Below are positions 1 to 12,564 of a stretch of DNA of 64,000 bases, one piece after another. Positions within the stretch are counted from its first letter, which is position 1. Every line of letters starts with the position of its first letter. Position numbers and translations under genes: made by a program. This stretch comes from Sclerotinia nivalis (lineage: Eukaryota > Ascomycota > Leotiomycetes > Helotiales > Sclerotiniaceae), in assembly GCA_029531795.1 (NCBI GenBank), contig JAPEIS010000006.1, forward strand, positions 2,666,001 through 2,730,000, given 5' to 3'. Below the pieces are notes generated by a model. That model worked only from the letters and a program-made list of their open reading frames with translations. It was not told the origin of the DNA and ran no database searches.

Positions 1-2325
1 CCTGATGCTAACTGTTTCTAGGAAAAATAAACCAGGTCCGGCTATTTTGGATGTGGATAGTTTATCAAAGACATTTTCCAAAGAAAAACAATAATGGAAT
101 GCAGTAGGTCAAATTATTTTGAGTTTTATATTCCTATCCGTGTGTTCAAAATTTGAAGTGATCAATATCGATCTTTACATAATTAACCTGCAATTGCAAG
201 CGGATCTGGTTGTTGAGAGGAGGGCATTGATCTTCATTTTGTGTGTGGATGAAATGATGGGCGCTGAACAGAATGGTAGACAGGTAGGGCGGCGAAAAGA
301 TCCGCAACTTCGGGGAGCGACTGGCTCTAAGGAACAGCATTTAATATATATAAGATTGGACTGCAAAGTGATGTTATGAAACTACATACATTCAATGCTA
401 ACCACATGCAGGAAAAATATGGCAGTTTAGACAATATCTAATCCGAATACTTTATCGAAAGCGCAGTAGTCGAGGAGTTGTTGCTATCACCGGCGTGGTG
501 AGAATGGCGTCTTTGATTATAAAGTATCGAGATGAATTGACGATGCTATTCCAGGGTCGGAACTAAGAGAACTGCGAGGTGTGCTATGCCGGCGCATGAT
601 GCCATGTCTATATTCACTCACATCACAACAGGTATATAAAGTGGGTTCGGAACCTACAAAAGCCCAAACAAGGAACACATTCTCTAGTCATATAACCAGT
701 AACAAACCGACGGAATGGGTGAATGTCCTCTTCTATGGTGACAAAGATACCACTGATTTTCAGTGCCATGGAAGTGATGCAGCCGGTATGGTCGACGCAG
801 AAGAATGCTTGCAGTGAGTTTGACGCACACCTATGGAGCAATACAGTTTGTTCTTTTAAGCAGAACGTTCTTTTGGTTGAAGCACCATAGCTCAGAACTT
901 CTTTTAATTCTGTTAAGTACTGACGTGGCAGTAATGCAGGAAGTAATATCATATTTAATCCATTTACAAGCCATGACACTCATATTCAATATAGTTATTG
1001 ACAGGAAAAGAGCGATAACTGAGACAATCTTTAAGCTGATACCGGTATTACATGAGTAATACTCGAACGCTGTAAACTTCAAATAATTATTTTTACTACT
1101 GAATTGTTATCTTCGGCGCAAACTATTCGGCGAAAATAGACGGTAATCTAGATCGCATCTGATTCGATGATATCTTATGGAACGAGAAGAAAAGTTATAC
1201 AAGTTTGATGCGTTTGACATGCTTTCTCTTACTCAAATTTCATGCTATACCTAGAGAGCAGGTGATCACAGAATCAAAGTAATGTCAATTCACTTTGTTC
1301 TGAAATTAAGAGAACTTGCTCAAGCCGGAATTTGGACCCCATGTAGGAAAAGAGGCTTCCTTCTTCTCATTTCGGCCCAAAGCCATCTACTAGAAACTGG
1401 CTGGCCCTACATTCTCAATCTGCACTGACAGATTTCTCTCATAGCAAAACGTTAATATTCCAAATATAGTATGACTGTAATTATAATAAACCTAAGATTA
1501 ACGAACTCTAGGCGCATGCTCCAGTTAGAGCCATACAACTATTCAATAGTAGTCTAAAGACTCAAATCGGATATAAACAATATTAGTATCAATCTCTTTT
1601 TCATGCCCAACACTAATTATCTACAGGAAAAGAATGACAATCAAATATACCTCAATCTCATTCTACGTATGGAAGACATGATAGCTCAAAAAATCAAGTC
1701 TGATTTCCTTAAAGCTAATTCTCGGTTTGAATACTCGAATACATCTTAATGTTATAATTACAGCAGAAATGATATTATATTCATTCTCCTCAAAGGAATA
1801 CAATTACAAGAAAAGAATAATAGTATGAATCTCAAATTCGAAATATATATTAAATATCAAAATTTTATTTATACTTAATCAACTGAGAAGAAAAATAGTT
1901 CTGTTTTACTAAAACAGAGTAGATTATTAGATAGTATATATCTCAAGAAGTTAAAATTATAGTATATATAAAGATTTAATCAGCTTGAATATACTATTAT
2001 ATTTTTCCATTGTAGAAGAGATAAAAACGATAAAAATATCTAGAATTCGTAATAGAATATTTAGATTTCATCCATAATTATTAAAACTATAAGTGAAGAA
2101 GAGAAGTAAATCGATATAGTTTAGAAACGGTATAGGTTTAGCGAGCTAAAATGAGTATATCTAATTATATTCTTAGTTTAATTAAACGATTGTATACTTG
2201 TCGGTAGGCACGCATATGGGGACGTGAAGCATTCAATAGTACTCCGGTATGATTCGTATTGATTTGCCTAAAGAACTAGAATTATAAAAACGTCGAACTA
2301 TATAAAGCTCGATCGAGGCACTAGC
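1..2325. other. AT-rich stretch without a supported gene
   Basis: No convincing gene is visible. Short ORFs around 580-1080 occur on both strands, overlap each other, have no recognisable domain and no clear splice partners. From about 1440 on the sequence is strongly AT-rich and resembles RIP-decayed repeat DNA, with a less AT-rich island near 2200-2260. Confidence 0.5.
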
Positions 2326-2339
2326 GTCAACGCTAGTGA

Positions 2340-2520
2340 TTGATTGATTGATTGATTGAATTAACGTCTACACTGAGTCTAAGACTATCTAAGACGGCTA
2401 GAAGCTTTGTAGGCTCCTAACAAATAACAACTGGTGAAATGCTGGCCGTATTAGGCTGTAGCTAGTACAATTTGGAGAGATTGAGATAGCCTCAATCTAC
2501 TAATTTTGAATAGGGGAAGT
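2340..2520 (-). mobile_element. 5'-truncated non-LTR retroelement fragment (TTGA tail)
   Basis: A 181-bp segment is flanked by an exact 14-bp direct repeat, GTCAACGCTAGTGA, at 2326-2339 and 2521-2534, as expected of a target-site duplication. Its left end is a (TTGA)n run, which read on the minus strand is a (TCAA)n 3' tail. The next roughly 90 bp match the left end of the segment at 11095-11969, including the shared words ACACTGAGTC and AACAAATAAC. Same 3' end, simple-repeat tail and different length point to 5' truncation during target-primed reverse transcription. A SINE is the alternative. Confidence 0.6.
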
Positions 2521-3298
2521 GTCAACGCTAGTGAATTTACATGATGAATATCCCGACAATACTATTATTATAGAGAAGATAAGATCGATATAGAGATTTA
2601 TATACTTTGACTAAATCTTATAATCTTATCTAGAGTATTCGAATTAGATATTGAAAAAAGATAATATTGAAATAAACTATTAGATACAAATATTTAAACT
2701 AGTAAAGCTTACTAGAGAGAATACTATTTCTTATATGATGAAATAGTTACATTCTATACATTTGACTAGATACAAAGAAGACAAATCTATAAAAAACTTA
2801 TTTAACACTATTTCTCATCTATACTTAGTTACATTAAAGTGGAAGAAATACATTCTAGAATAAACGAATATAAGCTGTCTATTCTTTAGACTAGACGAGA
2901 TACTCCAGAAACTCCAATGTGAATATATCAAATGAATTCAACATTGAACATGAACTACAGATGAAAGGAATGGAAACTTCACAAATGAGTCCGAGCACCG
3001 GCTAGCAGAGGTATAATTTTCCACAACAGTATGAGAAAATCCTATTGTATATATATAATTGAATACAATTGAAGAGTCCCCTTCCTGCGCCTCTACCCGC
3101 TATTTGATTGGTCTCCATTCAAAGCCTTCCCTCCATAGTTTAATTGCATAATTTAGTACCACGAGTGCATCTTCTTCCACAACTACAATTGAGAAGAACC
3201 TTTTTGATTATCTTCTTCTTCTACATCTCGAAAAGAACTCAAACTTCTACATCTCTTTAAACCTATTTAAAAATCACACATTCGTGCCTCCAATAACC

Positions 3299-4907
3299 AT
3301 GTCTCAACCCGATAACAACACCGCTACCACCGACAATATCACCGGGCAATTGTCGCGTCTAGAGATCGTAGGAGCAGCTGAAGACCAGAGCCCTCTGGAA
3401 AATCAACATCTTGGGCATTTACAAGGGATCTGGGATGACCTTCAACGTCAAAAACTTCGAATCGACGGCCTTCAAGCCGAAAAGAGAAACCTGACGGCGA
3501 AGAATGAAGCACAACTCGAGAAAATTGAAGCTCTACAGATAGAGAAGGAGAATCTGCGACATGAGAATGAATCCCAACGCGAGAGTATCAGATCTTTGCA
3601 GAAACAAATTCAAGATCTGAACAGTTCCAAGAAGGGAATTAAGACAGAAGACGACGACCTATATCGCCAAAGTTCAGGTGGTATCTACAATCCTTCGACC
3701 CGGCACGTTTGTGAATACCGTGGCTACCCTGTAGAGGTTTTTGAATATACAGCTATTCAGGTATCAAAGGATCGCGACTGGGCATCAGATCTTCAGCAAC
3801 TATACGCCTTGCGGCAGGCTAAGTATCCTCTTGATACTCCGGCTAGAGTACGTCGCGAGTCATTCCATTAGCGAGCTGTCAAATAACTAAATTATACTTG
3901 TAGGAGGTTGAACACAAGATCTTGAAGCGCTGGGCCACAGACTATACCCGCCATGATATCATGGATATTCTTGTCTTGCTCAAGGTTGATATTGCAAATA
4001 TTCGTGCCGAACTGAAGCTTCGAGAACAGAGAGAGCTTCAAAATCTATGGAAAGTCCGAAAATTTGATAGCCTGCTCGAAGAACATAAAAAACTCATCAA
4101 AGTAGCGAATAAACAGATCATCGAGCTCACGAAGATTAAAAAAAGCCACGTCAAGAAGTCGGAAGCGCTTAAAGTCTCGCAAACTGAGTTGAAGGAGCAG
4201 AAAGCTATCATGAAGCAGAAAGACGAAACCGATCAAGAAGCCAAGATAAGTCAACTAGAACCTAATAGTCTCCTCAAGATGGCTTTTGCTCTCTTGGATC
4301 GCATTAGAGAGCAAGACAAACCTGCGGATGAAAGAGATGAAGCCATAATAGATAGAGGAAACGTCGCTGCACATGGTGGAAAGTATGTAACACTTTTACG
4401 TTCTATTCCGGGCTCTCACTAATGGATTTTTATAGTATTCTTGTGGCTATGCAGAGATACGCCAACTGCAGCGATGAAGATGCAGATTGGTTCAAGAAGA
4501 GCTATGGTTTCGATTTTGAGGCTTTTTCCAGGGTCAAGAATTGCCCGATATTACAAGAGCTTGCGGATATGCGGTTCCAGATGAAACATTACAGCAGGTC
4601 TATTCCAAACTACTACGAGACCAAGTTCGAGAAGATCTTTCAAGAAGTGAGGAGTCGGGTGGAAGAGTGGGATGAGGAGGTCCTTGTTGACAGAACTACA
4701 AAGGAAATATCTGCAGCAATGGATGAGAACTTTCTCGAGGATAAAGTTACAATGAACAAGATCCAAATTCTCAGAAACGAACATGAACTGGCAGCCACAA
4801 AAGAGAAGATTGCTCGAGCAAAGGAATGGTGAGTTAATTGAAGTTCCTTACTTGCTAAATAGTATACTGATATTCATAGGGGGGCTAGGAAAGCGAGAGC
4901 TGGTTAA
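3299..4907 (+). CDS. Coiled-coil protein of unknown function
   Basis: Four exons join in frame: 3299-3847, 3904-4382, 4436-4828 and 4880-4907, giving about 482 residues. The introns are 51-56 bp with GTACGT, GTATGT and GTGAGT donors, and the first has a clear CTAA branch sequence. The ATG at 3299 follows AACC and a CT-rich leader. Residues about 35-115 form a heptad-like coiled coil rich in E, K, Q and L. Exon 2 holds a second charged coil (about residues 205-290). No catalytic motif is recognised. It stands alone between AT-rich stretches, and the next gene at 6185 also encodes a coiled-coil protein, though the two are not obviously related. It is probably a real gene because the frame stays open across three canonical introns. 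Confidence 0.7.
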
Positions 4908-6184
4908 TGAATCCATTTGAAGGAATCAAAAGAACTACCAGAGATACAGAAAATCTGAATTGATAAGCAATATTGGATGTCATTGTCTTGGATAAAGTTG
5001 GAGGATCTGGATGTTAAGAATTATTGTCACACCTATCAACAAATAATATGAGAAAGTTCCTTGTCAAACCTGATTGAAGCTGGCACAAGACAAGAGTCAT
5101 ACTACTTTAACAATGATTCTTGATGAATTCAGTACTATCAATAGAGATAGTGGTGCTGACGGTTCCTAGAAGGTGTTGACAGCTTAGGGGTGAGCAGTGG
5201 GGAGCTAGCTGGAAGCATACGTACAGTGGTTGGAGCAGATAACAAGCATGTCCCCAACATCGAGCAAAAGTACAAAGTTATTAACATTGTAGAATGTAAC
5301 AACCTCTTGAAAGAAAAATGTATAGACGTGCAAAACTTTACAAAAGGATGGTTTATTGTTCAAGTCTAGGAAATTTGGATATAACATTGATCATTACCCG
5401 AGTTTGTAGTTCAAACTAATGAGGAAAGAGCAAACAACCATCTACCAATGTCTTAGTCCACACCACCTATTTGCTTTTTTGAACAACAATATTTCTCCTT
5501 TCTTTGGAATGAAGCAATTCCTATGAATACTACTCCTCGTTATCCGCCTGTCAACACCACTTTCTTCATTTTCTCACTTTGTTCTTCTTTACCTTTTGGA
5601 GACATTACCAACTTTTACCAGCAGATGTTTCATTTCCAAGACAAGTGCTTGCCTCTTTTACTCCGCATTCCTCGTCCCTAATATTGGATGCAATGTAAGA
5701 GATCCGCAAGGCATGCTTACAGCATCGAATTCGAGAGCAATGCAGTACTAAAACCTGAGTAGGTTCTCATCTGACAATCTTCAAGATGTCACTGATGACT
5801 CGCAAATTTAGTGCTATACCATCCGATGTCATTACTCGAAACTTTGAAGATTAAGTTGAGTTGAGAAAAACTTTCAAGAGTCAAAATGCCTTAATCACAT
5901 TTCACTCAACTTCATCTTTGACCCAATCACTCCAATAGAAATTCTGCCATCTTCGTTTTTACTCCCTCCCCGCACATGTATTGATTCACCTTCCAGTTTT
6001 ATCAAGATTCCTTGCTCGCGAAGCCGCCGCGACGTATTCAATAAGTGGGTTGTTTCGCCTTTTGATATATCTGCTCGGCATCTGCCCTTATGTCGTATCA
6101 GCATCTCTAACATACACCTCCAGCAACCCAATATCACACAGCCATCCACCCCACAAACCACTGACAAGCCCACTCATCCTCAAA
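4908..6184. other. Intergenic region
   Basis: No supported gene. The last 300 bases are rich in C and T and probably include the leader of the gene at 6185. The frame of that gene is open upstream to 5981, but the upstream segment reads like translated leader. Confidence 0.5.
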
Positions 6185-6940
6185 ATGAATCCTCCTGGTT
6201 TACCAGATGGACCCTGCATAGGTTGCAGCACCATAACGGATCGTCTCGTCACCTCAGACCGAGTCTTCCACAATCTCCACAATGAAAGAATGCGCGACAA
6301 AGACCACAAACTTCGGGAAAGCGAAAGAAAAGTCCGCGATCTAGAAGCTCAAGTTGAAACCATGAAACAAGAAGCAATTCTCATGAAGCCATTCCTCAAA
6401 ATAGGCGCGCAGTTACGAACACATAAAATCTCGACGGAGAAGTCAAAGATGGGTTCGACGACACATATAAATATCGCAGGATCAGGGGAGGAATTACTCA
6501 ACATTGGTAACGCCATGGCAGACGCACTTTTATATCAAGATATCGCTGGGAAGTACAAGCGGACAGATGTAGAAGTTTATAAACGTATGTACGCTGGTTT
6601 TCACCCTGATTTCATCCTGGCCAGCAAGGACTGCACTCGATTTCTCGATATACTCAGTTGGCGTCGTACTATGGCTTTCTTTTACGAGCAGTCGTATTAC
6701 GAGAAGGAGAAGTTTCAGTACACAGTTTTCGCACGTCAGAGCTTGAAAATGAAGATTAAGCTGAGAAGATGGTCCGGAGAGGAGTTTGAGACTTACTTCA
6801 GAACCGATGAGGAGGGAGAAATCGCATATCAAGATATGAAGGACGAATATGAGGCCGAGTTGGAAAAGTATCGAAATTTCGTAAGGAGAGATAAAAAGAA
6901 GAGCCTTGGTGGATTCGTCGCGAAGCTTTGGTCCAAATGA
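6185..6940 (+). CDS. Small coiled-coil protein of unknown function
   Basis: A single-exon ORF of 251 codons. The ATG at 6185 (context CTCAAAATGAA) is preferred over the upstream start at 5981, because residues between them look like translated CT-rich leader. The N-terminus has a CIGCST motif with two cysteines, followed by a charged coiled coil at about residues 35-65. The C-terminal half is rich in aromatic and charged residues (WRRTMAFFYEQSYYEKEKF is one run) and ends in a basic tail. I recognise no family. It could be a lineage-restricted fungal protein. Confidence 0.6.
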   Translation: MNPPGLPDGPCIGCSTITDRLVTSDRVFHNLHNERMRDKDHKLRESERKVRDLEAQVETMKQEAILMKPFLKIGAQLRTHKISTEKSKMGSTTHINIAGSGEELLNIGNAMADALLYQDIAGKYKRTDVEVYKRMYAGFHPDFILASKDCTRFLDILSWRRTMAFFYEQSYYEKEKFQYTVFARQSLKMKIKLRRWSGEEFETYFRTDEEGEIAYQDMKDEYEAELEKYRNFVRRDKKKSLGGFVAKLWSK

Positions 6941-8409
6941 GGCAATTTGATGAAAATCATGGGGTAGAAACATGGAGTTAGAGGCAGGGGTTTGAGAGAG
7001 GAATTGTGTCAAGTCCTTGGGTAATGAGTAGATTGGAGTTGATGTTTGAGAGATGGTTTGATAACACCCAACCCAAAATGGATCTCTTGTCGCCTTTTCG
7101 TCATGTGTCAGGTCAAATGACTGACAAAAAAGACTCTAGATCCGACATTATGGTGGCCATATCTCTGAGCAATTGGGCCCATCGGCTTGGACAGAAGCTA
7201 ATACAAAAAGCATTATTTACCACTTTTAGGTAATAACTTGGCCTTCCAGAATGTCATTCTTAGTGTATTCTAGCTCATGAAATAGCAGCTTGGAATGGTG
7301 ATTTGGAAACTTTTAACTTTCTTGCCAAAACAAAGCGTCGATTCGTGCCGTGTTATTGATATCTGTCGTGATTGTTCGAGATCATTTCCCATTGTTCAAT
7401 TGATGCGTGCCAACATGCCAATTTTATCCTAACAAGCCTAACGATGTACGGGGAGTTAACGACCCCATAATTTCGCCGACAGAAATCTTAAATATCTCCA
7501 GCTAAGAACTGACAAGAGAATAGGTGAATCTCTTGGCCCGGGGTTACTAAGGCCAAGAAAATCTTCGGTAGAGTCTTTTGGGTGGCATCGGTGTCGCCGT
7601 GGGGGCGTAGAAGAACTAAACCACGAATATCGGTAGGGACGAGCCCGAAATGACGAAGCCGATTAGTTTACACTTAATTAGATTCGTTTAGAATGAAATG
7701 TCACGTTATAAGTTAACGAGGAACACAGAAAAGAGTGAAAATGGAGTTTTTGCCAAGCATCTAACGCAATGTGGGGCACCACGGGGTGCGGGGGAAATCA
7801 GTTCAATGGAGGACCTAGCCAATAACACAGCCTCCAATATGGGTCTAATTTTCTACTCTATACACTCCCGAAGTAGTGCCTTTCTTCAGCCAAGGGGAAG
7901 TCTCGAAGCGAAACTTAGTGTTTGTTTGTGCGGCGACTTTCTCTAGATAAATTTTCAATCCACTTCTGGGATATAACCCCAATCATGAGCATTAGAGCAC
8001 AGGACAAATCCCATTCATGTGTTTATTTCTCTACACGGACATAATATGTCTTGGGGACGTAACTATAAGTGGAATAGTGAGGTCTCAAAGCATGTGCCAT
8101 CTATGTTAGGATAGTTCCTAGAAAAATTAGAGTGCATGGAGAAGTGTGTGTATGTCATTAGTGATTAGACAGGTCAAGGATCATTTCTCCAAAAATTCAA
8201 ATCGCGGGGATATTGGCATATCTCAAAATGTTGATAAAAGGGATACCGAATGTCCTCTCTTTTGAAGACCAGACAGTTACACAAGTCTCATTTGACTGAT
8301 ACTTCCGGTTCCCTTCTCCTTCACTAATCAATCTTTCAACCTATCTTCTACGTTTCCCATCTCAATCCCTACCACAAACACCATCCTCAAACCCATCCTC
8401 GGCATAACC
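6941..8409. other. Intergenic region upstream of the sugar permease
   Basis: Short ORFs at 7006-7233 and 7698-7946 have no recognisable features and are not called. The last 130 bases (8280-8409) are CT-rich, a typical fungal promoter/leader for the gene starting at 8410. Confidence 0.5.
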
Positions 8410-9948
8410 ATGTTCGGGAAAAAAACAGAACCTCAAGTTCAGAACGTATTGGATGAACGACGTTCTTCCAGCGACGATGTAATGGCCAACAGGGGTGTAG
8501 GAAACACCGGTTTAAGCGGTGCTGCAGCCCTAACAGTCAGACAATCCATTTATCCCATCACCCTTGTCACCATTCTATTCTTCCTCTGGGGTTTTGCATA
8601 CGGCCTATTAGATGTTCTAAATGCCAAATTTCAAACCGCACTCAACATTACTGCCGCCGAGGCAGGAGGACTCCAAGGAGCATACTTCGGAGCTTATTTC
8701 ATCGGTCCCCTAACATATTCTGGATGGCTTGTTCGAAGATTCGGTTATAGATGGACATTCATCGTCGGTCTCTGTATCTACGGTGTAGGAGCATTGATGT
8801 TCTGGCCCTCGGCCGTCTACAGATCGTTCCCCGGTTTCTGCGGAAGTTTATTCATTGTTGGTTCGGGACTTAGTACCCTTGAAACATCTGCAAATCCATT
8901 CATCGCAACCTGTGGACCTCCACGTCTTTCGGAATTCCGTCTTGAGCTGTCTCAGGCGTTCCAAGCTGTCGGTTCGGTTGTAGCTCCACTTCTTGCTTCC
9001 AGAGTCTTTTTCAAAGAGGGTGATGGACAAGATTTATCAAAAGTTCAATGGACATACCTCGGTATCGCCGCATTTGTCTTCCTCCTCGCAGTCGTCTTCT
9101 TCTTCAGCAAACTCCCAGAAGTCACAGATGCGGATATGGCATTACAGAGCGAACAATCCGCCGGTCTCACAGGATACGAAGAAAAACCAATGCGAAGACA
9201 ATACAAACTCATCTTTGGTGTTGCTGCTCAATTCTGTTATGTGGGTGCTCAAGTAGGCGTTGCGGCCAACTTCATCAAATATGCTGAGGAAAGCGCGGGG
9301 CTTAGTTCAGCAGCTGCTACGGATAGATTTGCTATTGCTCAGGGTCTTTTTGCAATTGGTAGATTTGCCGCGGCGGGTTTGATGATGATTACTAAACCGC
9401 GTTATGTACTCATGTTGTTTATGACTGCTATTATGCTGTTTATATCCATTGCTATTGGCGTTAAGGGGGAAGCTGGTGTTGCTATGTTATCTCTTGTTCT
9501 GTAAGTTTTCATCTTCCTCTCCTCATAAATTCTCCGACTAATTAAATTAAACAGTTTCTTCGAATCCTGCATCTTCCCCACCATTTTCGCCCTCTCAATC
9601 CGCGGTCTCGGCCGCCACACCAAACGTGGATCTTCCTGGATCGTGGCCGCCGTCTCTGGCGGTGCTCTATTCCCCTCTCTCACGGGTCTTCTCGCCGATA
9701 AAAAAGGATACCATATTTCTATGACCGTTCCACTTATTGGTTTCTTCGTCGCGTTCGCGTTCCCCATTTACCTGAATACCGTTTGTGCGAAGGAGTTGGA
9801 TGGATTCAATGAGACGAAGATTGGATATGAGGGAGCGGATTTGGCGGCGGAGAAAAGAGAGGATAGTGTGATTTGGGAGGAGAAGGGGACTACTGGCGCT
9901 GATGCGCATCATTTGGAGTTGGAAAATAGTGAGACTAGGAGGAGGTGA
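8410..9948 (+). CDS. MFS sugar permease, FucP (fucose/glucose/galactose) type
   Basis: Two exons, 8410-9500 and 9555-9948, are separated by a 54-bp GTAAGT...ACAG intron and encode about 494 residues, the usual length for a 12-helix major facilitator. The first membrane segment contains FFLWGFAYGLLDVLNAKF, typical of the FucP/HsrA branch; it is followed by a GAYFGAYF helix, and by ETSANPFIATCGPP, a hallmark of fucose and glucose/galactose:H+ symporters. The second exon begins FFESCIFPTIFALSIRGLG, which supports the splice. The cytoplasmic N- and C-termini are charged. It should import a monosaccharide across the plasma membrane by proton symport; the actual sugar cannot be read from the sequence. 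No clustered catabolic genes are visible. Confidence 0.9.
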
Positions 9949-11080
9949 TGTGGATTGTAAATTCGGGCATGTTATTTGGGAAATAGGAATGGGAAATGAG
10001 ATATGAGATATGGGAATTGGGAGTACAATTATGTCGGGATTGTTTTTAGATAACACCTGGGATAGAAGATAGAAGATAGATTGGTTAGATTGGTTTGGGT
10101 ACTTGTACTACTAGACGAGTTTAAACGGAACTTCATTATCTTAGACCTTTAGACATAACTAGCTTGGAATGAATTACGAATTTCAATTTTAAATCGGACG
10201 TTCTACTCGAGTATCTTGATCTTTAAGCGAGAAGAAGTAGTTATTACAAATGCGCATGTTAAACCCAGGACAAAATATATTCATGGAAGTGTAGCTGCAT
10301 TCTGACGAGAAAGTCATTATTCGTTCCACTCAAACTTTCCTCGGAATTTCTTCAATTAAAAGAGTTTCATGCATTACATCTACTATCTTATTTTCTCTGT
10401 CATCCCACCACTGATTCCCCATTCCCTCCACACTTAACCCCAGCTAACCAGTCCGCAAAGTCTCACTACAAGAAACCTTTTAATGAGATCGCTAATTATA
10501 TATTTTGGCTCTCACCAAATAGCTCAAATAGCTTCAAAAGGAAAATACTCAGAATTTTCGAAATTTGTTATTTCGAAAACGCAGGACAGTGAGGTCTTAA
10601 ATATTTATTTCGAATTTAAAAGGTATTCGGCTTTCCTAATAGGTTGGCGGATAATTTTGGTTGTGTTTTTAAAGCCGTGTATATTATATATATAATTTCT
10701 ACATAAAGATCTCAAGAACTTAGAACAATACGGGTTGGTTTCATTACAGTCCTATAGCGATAGGTAGAATATCAAATATTTAGTTCTTGGACATTAATAT
10801 AGAGTACCTCGAGATAATCACACGAAAAAGTAAGATCACATATCAACTAATCAACAAAATAAATTATCCAAAGAAAAATAACAGCAACAAACCCCTCCTT
10901 TATTCACACCTTCCCCGTTACTCTAGTATCACTATACCTCGCTTATCCAACATCAATATCAACATCAACACTGTCAGGGATTATGTTGAATAAGCAAGCT
11001 GTATATAGACCAGATCAGAGTTTTCATATATATAGAATATACACACATATTGACTCCTCCATTATAATACCTCAATAATT
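9949..11080. other. Intergenic, AT-rich from about 10480
   Basis: The first part is probably the 3' UTR of the permease. Short ORFs (10483-10695, 10787-10993) are AT-driven and not supported. Confidence 0.5.
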
Positions 11081-11094
11081 GAGCCGATCAGGTT

Positions 11095-11969
11095 GATTGA
11101 TTGATTGATTGATTGATTTAATTAACGTCCACACTGAGTCAAAGATTATCTAGGACAATTAAAAGCTCAATCGAGCTCTTAACAAATAACTATAGATAAT
11201 GCTATCTAAATAACATACAAATTTGTATATATTTTTAATAAAAGAAATGAAAACTAATACTAAAAAACAAAACCCGATCTTTATATGATATCATATATAA
11301 AAATAAAAATACCAATCAAAGCATTACACTCATAATTTTCCAAATCCGATTCCTCTATCAATCAAATCCAAACAATCTTCCTTTATATCAACTCTTTGCT
11401 CTATTTGTAACTTCCCAACAATTATACCTTGTTTAATATCGATTTCATAGAACCTTCCAAACTATAGGGATATTGACCCTACAAGGTACTTCAATCCTAT
11501 ATATAATATATCCTCCACCGAATTCTATAACAGATATATTATTAACTCGGATCGTTCCATATAGCTCCTCCAAATATATGAATTGTTATTATTTTGATTC
11601 AAATCGAAAAAGGTAAGATCTGAATCTTAAAACCGAATTTGATAAATCACATCTGATACTCTAAAAGGATCTTGGAGATGATTTTGTAGTATATTATTGT
11701 AGATGATAATGTTATCCTTTGTTTCATAATAAAAATAGTATTGTAGAAAACACAATTCGATAATATGATTATCAAAAAAACCAAGATCTGATCTTTGCCA
11801 TCAGCCAATTCGGAAACAAAAAAAACATCGCGATTAAATGCCTCTTCCTCTTCCAATCATTACGACTCCATCAAATAATTCAAACTTAGCTTTACAGACT
11901 CTAATAATTAAATAAAAGAGCTGAAGGTTCGTAAAGGACACCGCGTATAGATATTGAGTCTTGTCCTCC
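11095..11969 (-). mobile_element. Longer non-LTR retroelement fragment (TTGA tail), RIP-decayed
   Basis: An 875-bp AT-rich block lies between two exact copies of GAGCCGATCAGGTT (11081-11094 and 11970-11983), a 14-bp target-site duplication. It starts with (TTGA)n at the left, like the 2340-2520 element, and its first roughly 100 bp match that copy with mostly C/T and G/A differences. On the minus strand this would be the 3' end of a LINE-like element with a (TCAA)n tail. No reverse transcriptase motif is legible. The Tad1-like element at 22320 has a related but different tail (TCAAA), so this is probably another family. Confidence 0.6.
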
Positions 11970-11983
11970 GAGCCGATCAGGTT

Positions 11984-12564
11984 CCACTGCGTTGTACTTG
12001 TGCTCTAACCTTGACAAACACTAACACTAACACCAGCACTAACCCTAATATCTTACAAACCAACCAATACCGCATTTCAACTCTCGATCTTGATATTGAT
12101 CTTGATTTTCCTCTTTTAGATGTCTTAATTCCTCACTCACTCTATGCACTATGCACATATACTCTTCCATACGCGGTACTTATTCTACATTGAGCATTCG
12201 ATAAGTACCCAGCTTCGTATTGCGTATTTGGTATTTGGTGTTGATCTTTCTCTCCGGTAATTTAACACTTGATGATTGATGAGAGTACGTAGAGAGTCTC
12301 TTGATTATGATATATCAAATCTAGCATATGATTGCAAAGACAACAGATGAATAAAATAAACTTAATCTCATGTCAATACTATTTCCTATTCTCCCCGCGA
12401 TTATTCCTAAGAATGTTCTCTTGAAAAGTCTATCTATTTCTCATATATGCATGCTAAAGAGATAGCTGCCAAAAATCCAACTCCACTTATACACCAATAA
12501 ACGCCGTTCTCATGACCTATCCTGCCTTTTGATTATATTGCTATTCACCGTGATGACATTGGTT
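11984..12564. other. Intergenic, 3' side of the Na+/H+ exchanger
   Basis: It holds (AACACT)-like short repeats around 12015-12045 and the likely 3' UTR of the minus-strand exchanger. No gene is supported. Confidence 0.5.

Noticed and set aside
581..1082. Overlapping ORFs of 78-118 codons on both strands
   Set aside because: No domain, no splice partners, overlapping on opposite strands. Not distinguishable from chance.
5981..6184. N-terminal extension of the coiled-coil gene at 6185
   Set aside because: Composition (serine/proline/leucine) resembles translated CT-rich leader, and a better ATG lies at 6185.
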